A stretch of 64,000 nt of DNA from Salinimicrobium sp049680855 (GCF_049680855.1 NZ_JBMPGS010000001.1:310001-374000), one strand, 5' to 3'; positions 17,868 through 26,408 are shown, counted from the first letter of the stretch. The notes: generated from the letters alone by a model not told the origin. Numbers and translations: made by a program.

Positions 17868-18476
17868 ATGGCATTCGAATTACCGAAACTTAAATATGCG
17901 TTTGATGCATTAGAGCCGCATATAGATGCAAAAACAATGGAAATTCACCACGATAAGCACCATGCGGGATATACCAGCAAATTAAATGATGCTATCCAGG
18001 GAACTGACCAGGAAGGAAAAACCATTGAAAATATCCTTACAAACCTTGACATGAACGACAAAGCCGTTCGTAACAACGGTGGTGGATATTACAACCACAA
18101 CCTTTTCTGGGAAGTGATGTCTCCAAACGGAGGTAGAAAGCCTAGTGGAGATCTTGCTGAAGCAATTGATAAGAAATTTGGTTCTTTTGATTCTTTTAAA
18201 GAAGAATTTTCTAAAGCTGGCGCTACTCAGTTTGGTTCTGGATGGGCCTGGCTGTGTGTAAAAGAAGGCGGAGAGCTTGATGTTTGTTCTTCTGCAAACC
18301 AGGATAATCCTCTTATGCCCGGCGTTGGATGCGGTGGAACTCCTATCCTTGGAATGGATGTTTGGGAGCATGCATATTACCTAAAATATCAAAACCAGCG
18401 TCCTGCATATATTGATGCATTCTTTAATGTGATCAACTGGGAAGAAGTTTCCAGAAGATATGCTCAGGAAAAATAA
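17868..18476 (+). CDS. Superoxide dismutase (Fe/Mn family)
   Basis: A 202-residue cytoplasmic enzyme converting superoxide to hydrogen peroxide and oxygen. Metal ligands are the His of MEIHHDKHHAGY (near residue 27), the His of YYNHNLFW near residue 76, and the Asp and His of GMDVWEHAYYL (near 163-167). GSGWAWL is the conserved central motif. The length fits the family. Fe versus Mn cannot be decided safely, and many Bacteroidota enzymes work with either. A promoter box is seen upstream and a strong terminator just downstream, so it is a single-gene unit. Confidence 0.95.
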   Translation: MAFELPKLKYAFDALEPHIDAKTMEIHHDKHHAGYTSKLNDAIQGTDQEGKTIENILTNLDMNDKAVRNNGGGYYNHNLFWEVMSPNGGRKPSGDLAEAIDKKFGSFDSFKEEFSKAGATQFGSGWAWLCVKEGGELDVCSSANQDNPLMPGVGCGGTPILGMDVWEHAYYLKYQNQRPAYIDAFFNVINWEEVSRRYAQEK

Positions 18477-18500
18477 TTGCTGAAATAGAATAATGATCAA

Positions 18501-18526
18501 AAAGGCTGCCCTAGGGCAGCCTTTTT
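18501..18526 (+). terminator. Terminator of the superoxide dismutase gene
   Basis: AAAGGCTGCC pairs with GGGCAGCCTTT around CTA and is followed by a T run. Confidence 0.85.
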
Positions 18527-18602
18527 ATTTTCGTGCAAATTAAAAGTTGTATCTCTTCTTTTCAAATCTTCTGAAAAAGGAAAAAGAAATGCAAGGCAAA
18601 CA

Positions 18603-18765
18603 TAAAAGGAGGCGAAATAAGTTATTCCGCCTCCCTTTGCCCCAAATCTACCATGAACTTAACCTACTTATGCTATGGCTTTGCTAATATAGATTAAAAA
18701 TGCACCTCCATAAATTATTCTAGACCAACTACAGGGAAAATAGTTGAATTACAAAGGTCTAATTT
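18603..18765 (-). ncRNA. Structured small-RNA candidate, copy 2
   Basis: Minus-strand homologue of 165-297. The core 18,636-18,687 differs from copy 1 at two of 52 bases, while the flanks are diverged but alignable back to about 18,745 (CTGTAGTTGGTCTA against TTGTAGTTCATCTA in copy 1). The stem before the core keeps pairing through G-U wobbles. The terminator hairpin GGAGGCG/CGCCTCC (18,608-18,634) has a different sequence from copy 1 but sits at the same distance, so structure is kept while sequence changes. It lies between the sod terminator and the end of recJ, on the recJ strand. It may be an independent RNA or be cut from the recJ transcript end. Confidence 0.6.
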
Positions 18766-18833
18766 TGAATGTAAGAAATAGAACATATTTCTTGCTCTTT
18801 TTCTGAAAATCAGTTAATTACATCCTAAATCTC

Positions 18834-20531
18834 TTATTTAGTCCGAATGTCTTTAAGCCTTAACTGAATACTTATATTTCCATTCCATTCATTCTCGTCA
18901 ATGCAGTAGGCTGCATCTACTTTACTGCCATTAGAAAGCAGTTCGCATTTTCCACCAAGATTAAAACCAATGGCATCAAAAGATATTCCTGAACTTTCCT
19001 CTACAAAACGTGCTTTTAGGTGCAGTGAATCTCCACCCACGCACTTTGCATAACCTGCATCTTTTAAGTTTGACGTCATAAAAACCGGGGTCATATTTCC
19101 AGGGCCAAAAGGAGCGAATTGTTTCAGGATTCTATGGAATTTTGGGGTAATATCTGCTAATTGAATTTCTGCATCTATAGATGTTTCAGGGATCAACAGA
19201 TTCTTATCAATACTTTCTGAAACGACTTTTTCAAACTTTCGTTTAAAATTTTCATATTCAGATTCCAGCAGGGTGAGACCTGCTGCGTATTTATGGCCAC
19301 CAAACTGTTCAATATGTTCGCTGCAGCATTCCAAAGCATCATATACATCAAAGCCCTTGACAGACCGTGCCGATGCTGCAAGCTTATTTCCGCTTTTAGT
19401 AAAAACCAGGGTTGGGCGATAATAAGTTTCGGTAAGCCGTGACGCCACTATTCCTATCACCCCTTTATGCCAGTTTTCTTGGTAGACAACTGTTGTGAAT
19501 CTTTCCTGTTCGCTGGCCGCTTCTATTTGCAGGAGTGCTTCGGCCGTGATGGTTTTATCCGCATCCTTCCTGTCACTATTAAAAATCTCAATTTCTGAAG
19601 CAAAATGTCGTGCGGTTCCTTCATTCTCTTCAGTTAAAAGGTTCACTGCATGTAGTCCATGTTTCATTCTGCCGGCAGCATTAATGCGGGGCGCAATGAT
19701 AAAAACGACATCTGTTATGGTGAGGGTTTCCTTTTTTACCTGCTCCAGAATGGCTTTAAATCCGGGTCTTGGAGCTGCATTTATTACGCGGAGGCCATGG
19801 TAGGCGAGCACCCGGTTTTCCCCGGTTACAGGAACAATATCGGCTCCAATGGCTGTAGCCACTAAGTCCAGGTATGGGATGAAGTCTTCTATGGTTTCAT
19901 TTCGGCGAGAGCCCAAAGCCTGAAGCAGTTTAAAACCTACTCCGCAGCCGCAAAGTTCTTTATAAGGATAATTACAATCCTCTCTTTTAGGATCCAGCAC
20001 AGCAACGGCTGCAGGAATTTCGGCCCCGGGACGGTGGTGGTCACAAATCACAAAGTCAATTCCTTTTTTAGAAGCGTAAGCAACTTTTTCAATGGCTTTT
20101 ATTCCGCAGTCAAGGGCGATGATAAGAGAAATATCATTGTCTGCAGCAAAATCAATTCCTTTATAAGAAACTCCGTAACCTTCCTCGTAGCGATCTGGAA
20201 TATAAGTGGCGATATTCGGGTAAAAGGTTTTAAGGTAAGAAGAGACCAGTGCGACGCTGGTGGTTCCATCAACGTCATAATCACCGTAAACCATGATATT
20301 TTCTCCTTCTGCGATAGCTTTTTCAATTCGTAAGACTGCCTTTTCCATGTCCTGCATGAGAAAAGGATCATGAAGATCTTGAAGAGAAGGTCGAAAAAAT
20401 TTCTTTGCCTGGTCAAAAGTCTCAATTCCGCGTTGCACCAGCAAAGAAGCAACAGGCTTTCCTACACCAAGTGATTTGGCAAGTTGAGCGACTATTTCGG
20501 GATTGGGTTTGGGTTTTAGAGACCAGCGCAT
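18834..20531 (-). CDS. recJ: Single-stranded-DNA-specific exonuclease RecJ
   Basis: A 565-residue DHH-family 5'-to-3' exonuclease that acts in recombination and mismatch/base excision repair. VYGDYDVDGTTSVAL (near residue 80) gives motif I. IALDCGIKAI (near 135) and CDHHRPG (near 155) give motifs II and III with the DHH triad that binds Mn. The C-terminal half contains KLAASARSVKGFDVYDAL and EQFGGHKYAAGLTL, the DHHA1 domain with its GGH motif, and an OB fold near residues 450-565. The length is that of E. coli RecJ (577). It is a single gene, divergent from a lipoprotein gene. Confidence 0.95.
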   Translation of the reverse strand: MRWSLKPKPNPEIVAQLAKSLGVGKPVASLLVQRGIETFDQAKKFFRPSLQDLHDPFLMQDMEKAVLRIEKAIAEGENIMVYGDYDVDGTTSVALVSSYLKTFYPNIATYIPDRYEEGYGVSYKGIDFAADNDISLIIALDCGIKAIEKVAYASKKGIDFVICDHHRPGAEIPAAVAVLDPKREDCNYPYKELCGCGVGFKLLQALGSRRNETIEDFIPYLDLVATAIGADIVPVTGENRVLAYHGLRVINAAPRPGFKAILEQVKKETLTITDVVFIIAPRINAAGRMKHGLHAVNLLTEENEGTARHFASEIEIFNSDRKDADKTITAEALLQIEAASEQERFTTVVYQENWHKGVIGIVASRLTETYYRPTLVFTKSGNKLAASARSVKGFDVYDALECCSEHIEQFGGHKYAAGLTLLESEYENFKRKFEKVVSESIDKNLLIPETSIDAEIQLADITPKFHRILKQFAPFGPGNMTPVFMTSNLKDAGYAKCVGGDSLHLKARFVEESSGISFDAIGFNLGGKCELLSNGSKVDAAYCIDENEWNGNISIQLRLKDIRTK

Positions 20532-20645
20532 ATTTTTTGCTCAAAAATAGTAATTGTAAATGCTCTTTTTGAAGGTACAACTCATAAAAATATTTGTTCG
20601 TTTTAAGGATTGATACTACCTTCAATGACTGATAAAGAAAGTTTT

Positions 20646-21023
20646 ATGAAAAAAATATTTTCACTTCTCATATTATCCCTGTTTTTCGCCTGTTCTGAAA
20701 ATAAAAATGAGAAACAAAATGTGGACCAGACCATGAAGGAAGAAACTTTTACTATTTCAAAGAAAACTTCGGAAAACCTTAAGCATCGTTATTTGCTTAC
20801 GGAATCAATCCCAACAGAAGGCGGACCAAAAATCACAGCGGACGCCCAACATGCGGCATTCAGTAAAATTGAATATCAACAGGACGGAATCTTCTATGTT
20901 TATCAACCTGAAGAGGGCTTTACAGGGACAGACGAGGTCGAAATCACGCACTACATATCTCCCGGCGGACCCGAAATGACAGCAACGGGAGTTACTAAAT
21001 TACAAATTGTAGTTTCTGAATAA
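20646..21023 (+). CDS. Small lipoprotein (about 125 aa)
   Basis: The protein starts MKKIFSLLILSLFFACSENKNEKQ with a lipobox LFFAC, so it should be lipid-anchored after signal peptidase II cleavage. The mature part has a polar Asn/Glu/Lys linker and then one beta-rich domain with YVYQPEEGFTGTDEVEI, a pattern of Ig-like or cadherin-like repeats (PxxGFxGTDxF type). The ATG at 20646 is chosen over an upstream in-frame start at 20610 because it opens a proper signal peptide. Function is unknown. It is a single gene convergent with rsmI. Confidence 0.75.
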   Translation: MKKIFSLLILSLFFACSENKNEKQNVDQTMKEETFTISKKTSENLKHRYLLTESIPTEGGPKITADAQHAAFSKIEYQQDGIFYVYQPEEGFTGTDEVEITHYISPGGPEMTATGVTKLQIVVSE

Positions 21024-21042
21024 TTTATTCGACAGAAGAAGC

Positions 21043-21714
21043 TTATTTCTTTCCTCCAACGATCACCACAATTTCCCCTTTTGGAGGTTTGCTCGTGTAA
21101 TGCTCAAGAACTTCAGAAGCTGTGCCGCGGATGGTTTCCTCGTGCAATTTGGTAATTTCCCTGGAAACTGAAACCGGCCTGTCCTCTCCAAAAAATTCTA
21201 CAAATTGGGACAAGGTTTTTATTAGCTTGTGCGGAGATTCATAGAAAATTATAGTTCTGGTTTCTTCGGCCAATAGATTTAATCTGGTTTGCCGGCCTTT
21301 TTTCACCGGAAGAAATCCTTCAAAAACAAATTTATCATTTGGCAGTCCGCTGTTAACAAGTGCAGGTACAAAAGCTGTTGCGCCCGGGAGGCAATCCACT
21401 TCAATACCGGCTTCTACACAGGCGCGGGTAAGCAAAAATCCGGGATCACTAATGGCGGGCGTTCCCGCATCGCTGATCAAAGCAAAGGTTTTACCATTCT
21501 TGATTTGCTGCACAATGCCCTCCACAGTTTTATGCTCGTTGTGCATATGGTGGCTGTGCATGGGCGTATTAATTTCAAAATGCTTAAGAAGTTTTCCGCT
21601 GTTACGCGTATCTTCTGCTAAGATGGTATCCACCTGTTTTAAAACTGAAACAGCCCTGAAGGTCATATCTTCCAGATTTCCAATAGGTGTTGGCACCAAA
21701 AATAATTTTGCCAT
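21043..21714 (-). CDS. rsmI: 16S rRNA (cytidine(1402)-2'-O)-methyltransferase
   Basis: A 223-residue tetrapyrrole-methylase-fold enzyme that methylates the 2'-O of C1402 in 16S rRNA, at the ribosomal P site. LFLVPTPIGNLEDMTFRA is the family N-terminus, LAEDTRNSGKLL and SDAGTPAISDPG are SAM-binding loops, and FYESPHKLIKTL is also conserved. The ATG at 21714 (MAKLFLVPT) is the best start; a longer frame to 21750 would overlap the preceding gene. The length is shorter than E. coli RsmI (286), as is usual in Bacteroidota. It follows the 250-residue gene by 16 bases and is probably cotranscribed with it. Confidence 0.92.
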   Translation of the reverse strand: MAKLFLVPTPIGNLEDMTFRAVSVLKQVDTILAEDTRNSGKLLKHFEINTPMHSHHMHNEHKTVEGIVQQIKNGKTFALISDAGTPAISDPGFLLTRACVEAGIEVDCLPGATAFVPALVNSGLPNDKFVFEGFLPVKKGRQTRLNLLAEETRTIIFYESPHKLIKTLSQFVEFFGEDRPVSVSREITKLHEETIRGTASEVLEHYTSKPPKGEIVVIVGGKK

Positions 21715-21730
21715 TTGTGGGAGATCCTCT

Positions 21731-22483
21731 TTATTCAAATTTGCTTTCAACTACGGCCAGGAACCTTATTTCATATTCCTCTTTGCCTTCCCAGTTATTG
21801 TAATCTGGCTTTACCATGTTTAAAACAAAATTTACCGCTTCTTCTTTGCTTTTCATGGTATTAAGTTGGGAAAGCACCCTGTTATAATCGGCATTGCTTC
21901 CTTCAAAAAGGTGCTTCACAAAGGCATGCCGGTCATTGATTCCTACCTGAAAAGACTTCTTTAAACGATCATTCAAAGACCTTGGTTTTTCTGCTTCGCG
22001 GGAATTTATAGGCTCAAACTGCGGCAGGTGATCGTAGTGTACCCCACCTATATCTTCCATGTCGTTCTTTTTATAATTCTTCGGAAGAATGTGCTCCAGC
22101 ATTTCATCAAATTCCTGAGCCTCTGGCGGCATTTGAGCAACGATATCTTTTATCTTTTCGGTATTGGGTTCGGTAATAGCTTCAGAATCATTGAAAAGAG
22201 TACCATCTGGCGCGAATCTGTCTTCGTCCTCTTCTTCGGGAGCGGGTTTTAGTGCTTCCACCTTAGGTTTTTGAGGTGCCTGAACAGGTTCCTGCTTCGG
22301 TTGTTCTTCCACAGGTTTTTCAGCAGAAAAAAGGTTTTTTTCAGTGAAATCCAGAATGGTTAGTTTATCGTATAAATTTTGTGCAAGATTCTTTAATTCC
22401 TCAGAGTCAAAGTGCTCCTGCTGCTTTAAGGACAGCACTTTTTCAGCTAAAGCGATCAATTCCTCTTTCAATTGCTTTTTCAT
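21731..22483 (-). CDS. Conserved-looking hypothetical protein with acidic/proline-rich linker (250 aa)
   Basis: No known domain is recognised. Residues 1-50 are a charged helix, probably a coiled coil (LKEELIALAEKVLSLKQQEH). Residues 60-105 form a Pro/Glu/Lys-rich linker. Residues 110-250 look folded, with LNDRLKKSFQVGINDRHAFV and LEGSNADYNRVL-like motifs ending in YEIRFLAVVESKFE. It is cytoplasmic with no signal peptide. It is upstream of rsmI with a 16-base gap and divergent from tdk. The layout resembles an adaptor or scaffold protein. I have the impression that similar proteins are common in Flavobacteriaceae, but no function is known to me. Confidence 0.75.
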   Translation of the reverse strand: MKKQLKEELIALAEKVLSLKQQEHFDSEELKNLAQNLYDKLTILDFTEKNLFSAEKPVEEQPKQEPVQAPQKPKVEALKPAPEEEDEDRFAPDGTLFNDSEAITEPNTEKIKDIVAQMPPEAQEFDEMLEHILPKNYKKNDMEDIGGVHYDHLPQFEPINSREAEKPRSLNDRLKKSFQVGINDRHAFVKHLFEGSNADYNRVLSQLNTMKSKEEAVNFVLNMVKPDYNNWEGKEEYEIRFLAVVESKFE

Positions 22484-22583
22484 AACTTTCCTGCTTAGGG
22501 ATTAATTGCGGTTGTATTTTTAATAAATTTGTGTCACCTTTATACGAAAGCGACCTTCGCTTTTTCGTCTTGAAAAATACAAA

Positions 22584-23222
22584 ATGTTTCTCGAAAATAC
22601 AGTAAATCACAAGGAGCAATTTGGATGGATTGAAGTTATCTGCGGATCTATGTTCTCGGGAAAGACCGAAGAACTCATACGCAGACTCAAACGTGCCAAA
22701 TTTGCCAAACAAAATGTTGAAATCTTCAAGCCGGCCGTAGATACCCGCTATAATGAAGAAATGGTCGTTTCCCATGATTCCAATGAAATTAGGTCTACTC
22801 CCGTTCCCGCTGCAGCCAATATAAGAATCCTGGCTGACGGTTGTGACGTGGTGGGAATAGATGAAGCCCAGTTCTTTGATGAAGAGATCGTTTCTGTTTG
22901 TAACGACCTTGCGAATAAGGGTATACGAGTGATTGTTGCCGGGTTGGATATGGATTTTAAAGGCAATCCCTTCGGGCCCATGCCATATCTCATGGCGACT
23001 GCAGAATATGTTACCAAGGTCCATGCTGTTTGCACCCGCACAGGAAATCTTGCGCAGTACAGCTACAGGAAAGCGGCCAGTGAGGACCTGGTATTACTGG
23101 GAGAAACAGAGGAGTACGAACCACTTAGCAGGGCGGCATTTTTCAAGGCCAGGTTAAAAGAAAAGGTACTGAACCTGGAAGTTCGTGATTCGGAAGAAAT
23201 CAAAAGCCCCAAAAAAGTTTGA
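22584..23222 (+). CDS. tdk: Thymidine kinase (type II)
   Basis: A 212-residue cytoplasmic enzyme that phosphorylates thymidine for DNA precursor salvage. The Walker A motif is GSMFSGKTEELI (near residues 20-31), IDEAQFFDEEIV (near 93-104) holds the Walker B region and the catalytic Glu, and AGLDMDFKGNPFGPMPYL is the lasso region. The usual zinc-binding Cys are mostly missing: VCTRTGNLAQYSYR keeps one and YEPLSRAAFFK has none. The structural zinc is therefore probably lost. The stop lies one base before the alr ATG, so the two are cotranscribed. A TAAATTTG promoter box lies at 22,524-22,531. Confidence 0.93.
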   Translation: MFLENTVNHKEQFGWIEVICGSMFSGKTEELIRRLKRAKFAKQNVEIFKPAVDTRYNEEMVVSHDSNEIRSTPVPAAANIRILADGCDVVGIDEAQFFDEEIVSVCNDLANKGIRVIVAGLDMDFKGNPFGPMPYLMATAEYVTKVHAVCTRTGNLAQYSYRKAASEDLVLLGETEEYEPLSRAAFFKARLKEKVLNLEVRDSEEIKSPKKV

Positions 23223-23223
23223 T

Positions 23224-24333
23224 ATGCCTATAGCACATGAAACCGTACTGGAACTTGATCTAAACGCACTTGCTCATAATTTCAAATATTTGAAATCAAA
23301 AGTAAGGGAAGATGTGAAGGTCATGGCCGTAGTAAAAGCTTCGGCTTATGGCGGTGATGTAGTAGCAATGGCTAAAAAGCTTAGCGATTTGGGAGCAGAT
23401 TACCTGGCAGTTGCCTATATTTCTGAAGGAATTGCGCTTCGAGAGGCCGGAATAGAATTGCCGGTCATGGTACTTCATCCGCAATCTACCAACTATGAAA
23501 GCCTGGTAGAGCATTGTCTGGAACCCAGCCTTTACAGTGAGTTTGTATTAAAAGAATTCGTTGCAACTGCCGACAAACTTAAACAGAAGGATTTCCCGGT
23601 GCACGTAAAATTTAACACCGGCATGAACCGGCTCGGGTTTTCGGAGGAGGAAGTAACCAAAGTCAGCAGTATTTTAAATAAAACCACGGCAGTAAAAGCG
23701 GCTTCCATTTTTTCACATCTTTCGGCCAGTGAAGACTGGAAGGAAAGGGATTTTACGCTGCAGCAAATACACACGTTTGAACGAATTGCCATTAAGCTTT
23801 TTGACCAGCTGGACTACCAGCCGCTGCTTCATATTTGTAATACTTCGGGGATCATTAATTATCCTGAAGCCGCTTTTGATATGGTAAGAACAGGGATTGG
23901 TCTTTATGGTTTTGGAAATGATAAAACCGAAGATCAAAAACTAAAACCTGTTGGCACCTTAAAAACCATTATTTCACAAATTCACCATATAAAGCCAGGA
24001 GATTCTGTAGGTTATAATAGGGCATTTACTGCTGAAAAGCCTACGAAAACTGCTACTCTTCCCATTGGTTATGCTGATGGTATCAAAAGGGAATACGGCA
24101 ATGGTAAGATTGGTGTCTACATCAATGGACAATATGCCCCAATCATTGGAAATATATGTATGGACATGATAATGACTGATGTCACGGGAATTGACTGCAA
24201 AGAAGGTGATGAAGTAATTCTCTTTGGCGGACCTCAACATGCCACTGATTTTGCGGCGGCAGGAAATACCATTTCTTATGAATTAATCACCGGGATTTCT
24301 TCACGGGTGAAACGAATTTTAATAGGAAGTTAA
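23224..24333 (+). CDS. alr: Alanine racemase
   Basis: A 369-residue PLP enzyme that makes D-alanine for peptidoglycan. MAVVKASAYGGD carries the PLP Lys (residue 38), in place of the more common VKANAYGHG. VKFNTGMNRLGF and CNTSGIINYP line the active site, and TLPIGYADGIKREYGNG carries the C-terminal domain signature. GNICMDMIMTDVT holds the second active-site loop. The ATG at 23224, directly after the tdk stop, gives MPIAHETVLELDLNALAHN, the normal family start. A longer frame inside tdk is unlikely. It is followed by mscL after 40 bases. Confidence 0.94.
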   Translation: MPIAHETVLELDLNALAHNFKYLKSKVREDVKVMAVVKASAYGGDVVAMAKKLSDLGADYLAVAYISEGIALREAGIELPVMVLHPQSTNYESLVEHCLEPSLYSEFVLKEFVATADKLKQKDFPVHVKFNTGMNRLGFSEEEVTKVSSILNKTTAVKAASIFSHLSASEDWKERDFTLQQIHTFERIAIKLFDQLDYQPLLHICNTSGIINYPEAAFDMVRTGIGLYGFGNDKTEDQKLKPVGTLKTIISQIHHIKPGDSVGYNRAFTAEKPTKTATLPIGYADGIKREYGNGKIGVYINGQYAPIIGNICMDMIMTDVTGIDCKEGDEVILFGGPQHATDFAAAGNTISYELITGISSRVKRILIGS

Positions 24334-24373
24334 CAGTTTTTCCTTTATATTAGTTAAAAAATAAACTATTCAT

Positions 24374-24799
24374 ATGTCATTTTTCAAAGATTTTAAAGCC
24401 TTTATTATGAAAGGCGACATCATCGCGCTCGCGACTGCGGTGGTGGTTGGTCAGGCATTTAATAAGATTGTCTCCTCGGTTGTTGCAGATATTATCATGC
24501 CCATCATTGGTATTTTCATGGGAGGAACAGATTTCTCCCAGCAATTTATAGCATTAGATGGTGAAAACTATGAGAGCCTTCAGGCCGCTCAAGAGGCTGA
24601 GGCCGCTGTCCTCACCTATGGAAATGTCATTCAGGCAATCATTTATTTCCTTATTGTGGCATTCTTTATTTTCATCGTTCTCAGAGCCTATGAAAGGACG
24701 AAAAAGAAAAAAGAAGCACCTGTAGTAGCTGCTCCAAAAGGGCCTTCTCAGGAAGAACTGCTTACACAAATAAGAGATGAATTGAGAAAGCAAAAGTAA
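24374..24799 (+). CDS. mscL: Large-conductance mechanosensitive channel
   Basis: A 141-residue inner-membrane protein with two spans, forming a pentameric pore that opens under membrane tension to protect from hypo-osmotic shock. Marks are FKAFIMKGDIIALATAVVVG (residues 7-26, amphipathic helix and first span), IVSSVVADIIMPIIG, the periplasmic loop, VIQAIIYFLIVAFFIFIVLR (second span, near 85-104), and a charged C-terminal helix ending PSQEELLTQIRDELRKQ. It follows alr on the same strand. Confidence 0.96.
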   Translation: MSFFKDFKAFIMKGDIIALATAVVVGQAFNKIVSSVVADIIMPIIGIFMGGTDFSQQFIALDGENYESLQAAQEAEAAVLTYGNVIQAIIYFLIVAFFIFIVLRAYERTKKKKEAPVVAAPKGPSQEELLTQIRDELRKQK

Positions 24800-24800
24800 T

Positions 24801-25058
24801 GTGTGGAAGACCGTGAAAAATCTAATTCTCTATTATATTGCACTTTTACTGCCCGCAATTCTTTTAGGGATTTATTGGAATTATTTCCCTCCAAAAATCT
24901 CCTTGGCCTTTTTATTGTTTTACAGTCTTATCTATCGCACCTGGCTTGATGGAATGCGACTTAGTAGCAAAGGGTTAATTGAGAAAAATGAGATCTGGAA
25001 ATTGATGTATAACGGAATGAGAAGGAGATATTTCAAAGAATTATATTTGCAGCAATAA
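24801..25058 (+). CDS. Small two-span membrane protein (about 85 aa)
   Basis: An 85-residue protein with two hydrophobic spans (about residues 7-25 and 32-48) and a basic, amphipathic C-terminal tail (NGMRRRYFKELYLQQ). The frame opens with GTG at 24801, one base after the mscL stop; a second GTG at 24813 is an alternative. No ATG lies at the start. It is joined to mscL and closed by a terminator at 25,103. The family is not recognised. Position suggests cotranscription with the channel gene, but a direct partnership is only a guess. Confidence 0.6.
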   Translation: MWKTVKNLILYYIALLLPAILLGIYWNYFPPKISLAFLLFYSLIYRTWLDGMRLSSKGLIEKNEIWKLMYNGMRRRYFKELYLQQ

Positions 25059-25102
25059 ACTGTACGCACGTAGTAACCGCTACACTATATATTTAATCCT
25101 TA

Positions 25103-25130
25103 AACCTCGCTGCGGCGGGGTTCTTTTTTT
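25103..25130 (+). terminator. Terminator of the tdk-alr-mscL operon
   Basis: AACCTCGC pairs with GCGGGGTT (one G-T pair) and is followed by a run of T. The rest of the 25,060-25,361 gap holds a near copy of the 13-bp palindrome (25,145-25,157) and a TACATTTG promoter box at 25,267-25,274, about 88 bases before asd. Confidence 0.8.
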
Positions 25131-25144
25131 ACAATGAAGTTCCA

Positions 25145-25157
25145 AAAATGATATTTT
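25145..25157. repeat. Near copy of the 13-bp palindrome (AAAATGATATTTT)
   Basis: Differs by one base from AAAATGNCATTTT and lies in the intergenic stretch before asd. Confidence 0.4.
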
Positions 25158-25361
25158 TGAAGCTTTTTCTTAATTATCATATTTAACAATTTGTGCAAAG
25201 TCGTTAAAGAATTAAATGTAGATTGAAATTTCAGCATTCCTCCTCTTATAATTCCCAGCAGTACAATACATTTGTAATTAAAGTTCGGATCATCGTTTCC
25301 GGATAAGGTTTAATAAAAAGACTTTTTAAGTAGCCTTTAAAAGTCCTGACAATAAAAAAAT

Positions 25362-26351
25362 ATGAGAGTAGCTGTTGTTGGCGCCACCGGAATGGTTGGT
25401 GAGGTCATGTTAAAAGTATTAGCAGAGAGAAATTTTCCTGTAACGGAACTATTGCCCGTAGCTTCGGAAAGATCTATAGGCAAAAAGATCATTTTTCAGG
25501 AGAAAGAATATCAAGTAATCGGACTGGAAGAAGCGGTAGCACAAAAACCGCAAATTGCCATATTCTCAGCAGGAGGTGACACTTCCCTGGAATGGGCGCC
25601 AAAGTTTGCTGAAGCCGGAACCACAGTCATCGACAATTCCTCTGCCTGGAGAATGGATCCTTCCAAAAAGCTGATCATTCCCGAAATAAATGCCTCAGAA
25701 ATAACTGCCGAAGATAAGATCATCGCCAACCCAAACTGTTCTACGATCCAGCTATTGATGGCTTTAAAGCCACTACACGATAATTACAAAATTAAAAGAG
25801 TAGTTGTCTCGACTTACCAGTCGATTACAGGAACCGGCGTAAAAGCCGTTGAACAGCTTGAAAATGAATATGCAGGACAAAAAGGTGAAATGGCATATCC
25901 TTATCCAATTCACCGCAACGCACTGCCTCACTGCGATGTTTTCCAGGAAAATGGCTACACCAAAGAGGAGATGAAACTTACTAAAGAGACGAAAAAAATC
26001 CTGGGAGATGATTCTGTAAACGTAAGCGCGACGGCTATTAGGATTCCTGTAGTTGGTGGGCATAGTGAAGCTGTAAATGTGGAATTTCATTCAGATTTTG
26101 AGGAGCAGGAAGTGAGGAAACTACTTAGCGATTTCCCGGGAGTCACCGTTCAGGACAACCCAGATACCAACACCTATCCCATGCCCATTTATGCCGAAGG
26201 AAAAGATGATGTTTTTGTTGGCAGGATAAGGCGGGATTATTCCCAGCCAAACACGCTTAACATGTGGGTGGTTGCAGATAACCTGCGAAAAGGGGCGGCA
26301 ACCAACGCCGTTCAAGTCGCTGAATATCTTGTGGAGAACAAATTGGTTTAA
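25362..26351 (+). CDS. asd: Aspartate-semialdehyde dehydrogenase
   Basis: A 329-residue cytoplasmic enzyme that reduces aspartyl phosphate to aspartate semialdehyde, the branch point to lysine/diaminopimelate, threonine and methionine. VAVVGATGMVGEVML (residues 3-17) is the NADP-binding loop. ANPNCSTIQL carries the catalytic Cys126. SATAIRIPVVGGHSEAVN (near 225-242) carries the substrate-binding Arg and catalytic His. The length of 329 fits the Gram-positive/Bacteroidota type. It is a single-gene unit with a promoter box and strong terminator. Confidence 0.96.
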   Translation: MRVAVVGATGMVGEVMLKVLAERNFPVTELLPVASERSIGKKIIFQEKEYQVIGLEEAVAQKPQIAIFSAGGDTSLEWAPKFAEAGTTVIDNSSAWRMDPSKKLIIPEINASEITAEDKIIANPNCSTIQLLMALKPLHDNYKIKRVVVSTYQSITGTGVKAVEQLENEYAGQKGEMAYPYPIHRNALPHCDVFQENGYTKEEMKLTKETKKILGDDSVNVSATAIRIPVVGGHSEAVNVEFHSDFEEQEVRKLLSDFPGVTVQDNPDTNTYPMPIYAEGKDDVFVGRIRRDYSQPNTLNMWVVADNLRKGAATNAVQVAEYLVENKLV

Positions 26352-26370
26352 ATATTATAAGTCCAACTTG

Positions 26371-26408
26371 AAATCCTTTTTCCCACAACCGGGAAAAAGG
26401 ATTTTTTG
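26371..26408 (+). terminator. Terminator of asd
   Basis: AAATCCTTTTTCCC pairs with GGGAAAAAGGATTT around CACAACC, followed by T residues. It is nearly symmetric and could work in both directions. Confidence 0.85.

Noticed and set aside
17982..18371. Minus-strand frame of 129 codons inside the superoxide dismutase gene
   Set aside because: Fully inside a clear gene on the other strand; composition is that of a shadow frame.
22443..23024. Minus-strand frame of 193 codons over tdk
   Set aside because: Fully covered by tdk and the 250-residue gene, with no motif and no proper start.
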